DNA from: Clostridia bacterium
GTDB taxonomy: Bacteria; Bacillota; UBA994; PWPR01
Direction: 5' to 3'
NCBI GenBank assembly: GCA_003557085.1
Contig: PWPR01000052.1
Location: forward strand, 1-15,652
Length of the DNA stretch: 15,652 bases
In this document: positions 14,138 through 15,652 of the stretch, piece after piece
Layout: each line of letters starts with the position of its first letter
Numbering within the stretch: position 1 is the stretch's first letter
Made by a program: the position numbers and the translations under genes
Notes under the pieces: model-generated
Told to the model about the DNA's origin: nothing
The model's input: only the letters and a program-made list of their open reading frames with translations
Database searches by the model: none

Positions 14138-14734
14138 CTATATCAAACCCTTAAGCCCTTCATTGAACTTATTGAGATTTAGCTTAAATGTGAGTCCGTC
14201 ATATCTTTCACCTCTGACTTCTCTTTTATCTTTTATTCTATTGCATTCCTCAAATCCAAGCTTTTTCATAAGACCTATAACTCTATAGTTCCCTGACCAT
14301 GTCTGTGTATAAATATCTTTTACTCCTTTGTCAATAATATACTTAATATATAGTGTCCAAGCTTCTGTTGCATATCCTTTTCTTCGCTCACTTGTTTCAG
14401 GTATATTTATACCTATTGTAAGGTTGGCCTCTTTCTTTGTATAGGTATAGTCATTGTCTATATTATATGCATTAATCCACCCTATGTGTTTTTTACTATT
14501 ATCATTTAGACAAATCTCAAAACTATACCTAAAACTATTGCCATCCTTTCTTGACTCAAGTTTATTCAGCATTCTCTCTCTAAAAGCTTTCTCCTCAAAA
14601 TCATCTAGAGTATTCTCCCATGGCGCGTCCCAGTCTTGCCACTCTACCTCTAATGTTTCCCATCTAATCCTATTTTCAATATCTTCTTTTATTAAGTCTC
14701 TCAAAATAACCTTATCCCCCGTTAAAAATACCAT
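14138..14734 (-). CDS. GNAT-family acetyltransferase, RimJ/RimL-like
   Basis: The 198-residue protein begins MVFLTGDKVILRDLIKEDI, the usual opening of RimJ/RimL-type N-acetyltransferases. The acetyl-CoA-binding motif A is R117-R-K-G120-Y-A122 (Q/R-x-x-G-x-A), preceded by the LTIGINIPE strand. Motif B is SGNYRVIGLMKKLGFEE (about 147-163). It should transfer an acetyl group from acetyl-CoA to an amine on a protein N-terminus or a small molecule. The ATG at 14734-14732 is preferred over the preceding in-frame TTG because AAAGGAG lies 7 bases upstream. It overlaps the kinase gene by 23 bases, indicating translational coupling. The acceptor is unknown. Confidence 0.85.
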   Translation of the reverse strand: MVFLTGDKVILRDLIKEDIENRIRWETLEVEWQDWDAPWENTLDDFEEKAFRERMLNKLESRKDGNSFRYSFEICLNDNSKKHIGWINAYNIDNDYTYTKKEANLTIGINIPETSERRKGYATEAWTLYIKYIIDKGVKDIYTQTWSGNYRVIGLMKKLGFEECNRIKDKREVRGERYDGLTFKLNLNKFNEGLKGLI

Positions 14735-15254
14735 CAAAATCTCCTTTATTTAACAAGTATTTATTATTTGCAAGTAAGTGTTGTGCAACATCTTTAGCTT
14801 TTATTTGAGAAGTATCTATATAAAACTTTTGATCGAACTCTTGATTTTTGAACTCCTCTAATAAAAGAGCTACTCTCTCTCCCATTTGATGAGATAGTTT
14901 TCTACTCTTATCACGGCTTATGATTACTTCTTTATCGGCAACTAATATACTAAAATATGTCTTTATGCCTTGCAATCCCTTCTTAAGTCTTTCAATATCT
15001 GCTGGCATACAGATATAGTTAAAAATCACATCATAATCTCTTTCAACAAAGTTTTCTATTAAGTCTATAACATTCTCCCAAAAGACATCTAAATGATTAT
15101 TTTGCTCCCATGGCTTTGTAACCCCAGAACTGACAAAATAATAAATATCATCTCCATCTATTAAAGCTGACTTTGACTTTTTACTAGCAAGCATCCTAGA
15201 TACTGTGGATTTACCAACTCCTGGTGGCCCAGTTATTATATATAGTTCACCCAT
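14712..15254 (-). CDS. P-loop small-molecule kinase-like NTPase
   Basis: The 180-residue protein starts with a beta-strand and Walker A, ITGPPGVGKST (K15, S16), followed by LIDGDDIYYF with acidic residues D33, D35 and D36 at the position of the substrate/Mg-binding aspartate of adenylylsulfate kinase, gluconate kinase and chloramphenicol phosphotransferase relatives. SRDKSRKLSHQMGER (about 133-147) looks like the arginine-rich lid. It therefore probably phosphorylates a small molecule in the cytoplasm; the substrate is unknown. The ATG directly follows the TAG of the upstream GNAT gene with no gap. AAAGGA inside that gene serves as ribosome binding site, and the 3' end overlaps the next GNAT start. 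Confidence 0.82.
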   Translation of the reverse strand: MGELYIITGPPGVGKSTVSRMLASKKSKSALIDGDDIYYFVSSGVTKPWEQNNHLDVFWENVIDLIENFVERDYDVIFNYICMPADIERLKKGLQGIKTYFSILVADKEVIISRDKSRKLSHQMGERVALLLEEFKNQEFDQKFYIDTSQIKAKDVAQHLLANNKYLLNKGDFDGIFNGG

Positions 15255-15652
15255 CTAAAGCATCCTTTCTATCTTATACTCATAAATCCTAGAGCTCTCA
15301 CCCCAAGGATGATATCCATCTCCTATAAAGCTAAACCCATATTTTTCGTAATAGCCATCATGAGCGGTGCATAGAAAAACGCTATTAAATCCATGTACTC
15401 TAGCATCCTCAATTGCTTTATTTAGCAGTAATGATCCATAAGATTTGCCCCTATAAGCTTCTTTGATATATAAAGCACATATCCAAGGATATAAATCCAT
15501 CCTACTAATAAAATCATTTGTTATCATACCTGCTCCTCCAACTATTTCTTCATTACTAATTAGCAGGTACCACTGCGGCAAAGAGCTCGATTTAGTACAA
15601 TGCCTTATACAATCCTCATATACCTTCGCAGTTTTCTCAGTCGACCAAGTTG
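15255..15652 (-). CDS. GNAT-family acetyltransferase, 5' end outside window
   Basis: The frame stays open from the TAG at 15257-15255 to the right edge, giving at least 131 residues, so the gene starts outside the window. An in-frame TTG at 15581 should not be taken as the start: the residues before it (WSTEKTAKVYEDCI and onward) continue a family-like helix. Visible GNAT features are LPQWYLLISNEEIVGGAGMI, DLYPWICALYIKEAYRGKSYG (motif A, R-G-K-S-Y-G, with Ser in place of the usual second-Gly position), and YYEKYGFSFIGDGYHPWG near the C-terminus. It belongs to a subgroup of small GNAT proteins with an NDFISRMDLYPW segment. The acceptor is unknown. Its stop abuts the start of the kinase gene. 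Confidence 0.83.
   Translation of the reverse strand, partial: TWSTEKTAKVYEDCIRHCTKSSSLPQWYLLISNEEIVGGAGMITNDFISRMDLYPWICALYIKEAYRGKSYGSLLLNKAIEDARVHGFNSVFLCTAHDGYYEKYGFSFIGDGYHPWGESSRIYEYKIERML

Noticed and set aside
15579..15581. TTG at 15581 as the start of the right-edge GNAT gene
   Set aside because: The same frame is open to the window end and encodes family-like sequence, so the gene is cut by the edge rather than starting here.
1..15652. CRISPR arrays, insertion sequences, tRNA or rRNA genes
   Set aside because: No regularly spaced direct repeats, transposase motifs, cloverleaf or rRNA-like sequences were seen.

Overview
The window is AT-rich and tightly packed. Strong AGGAGG-type ribosome binding sites, TTG and ATG starts, consensus sigma-A promoters and classic hairpin/T-tract terminators all suggest a low-GC Firmicute. 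A pentahaem nitrite reductase (NrfA), an iron-sulfur-type flavoprotein and a DegV protein suggest an anaerobic member of the Clostridia. The genus cannot be fixed from the sequence; an anaerobic, possibly alkaliphilic, clostridial lineage is only a guess.

Layout. Positions 1-112 hold the 5' end of a NUDIX hydrolase gene (minus). 306-986 is a flavodoxin-fold oxidoreductase with an Isf-like cysteine motif. 1244-3220 is a two-gene minus-strand unit: a beta-lactamase-fold serine hydrolase, then an aminoglycoside-phosphotransferase-like kinase. 3312-5624 is a drug-efflux-type block, transcribed leftward: a regulator with two MerR helix-turn-helix domains, an ABC ATPase and an ABC-2 permease with ATGA overlap, ended by a 14-bp perfect terminator stem. 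Divergent from it is a secreted and membrane-anchored serine hydrolase (5816-7300). Convergent to that is a long-form ChrA chromate transporter with a small four-helix membrane protein (7349-8974). Directly upstream is a decayed amidohydrolase (9000 to about 9330) with four in-frame stops, then about 300 bp with no gene. On the plus strand come a DegV fatty-acid-binding protein (9645-10487) and a CsoR operon (10694-11978): strong promoter, GC-tract operator over the predicted start site, a CsoR repressor with an intact Cys-His-Cys triad, and two small mutually homologous permease proteins that look like the halves of one COG0701/DUF318-type permease. A bidirectional terminator separates this from a minus-strand NrfA gene with its own consensus promoter but no adjacent NrfH. 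The right end is a tightly overlapping minus-strand cluster: GNAT (cut by the window edge), P-loop kinase, RimJ-type GNAT and a DUF5131/Gp37-Gp68 family protein.

How they work together. Much of the window is stress and detoxification gear: metal-responsive transport (CsoR plus split permease), oxyanion transport (ChrA), a regulated ABC exporter, and beta-lactamase-like and APH-like enzymes. NrfA supplies nitrite reduction or detoxification. The best candidate for something little described is the CsoR-controlled split permease pair. It has a copper-type sensor but none of the usual copper export genes, so its substrate cannot be assigned by analogy. The tandem-MerR regulator with a perfect 9-bp dyad between it and its ABC transporter is the second.
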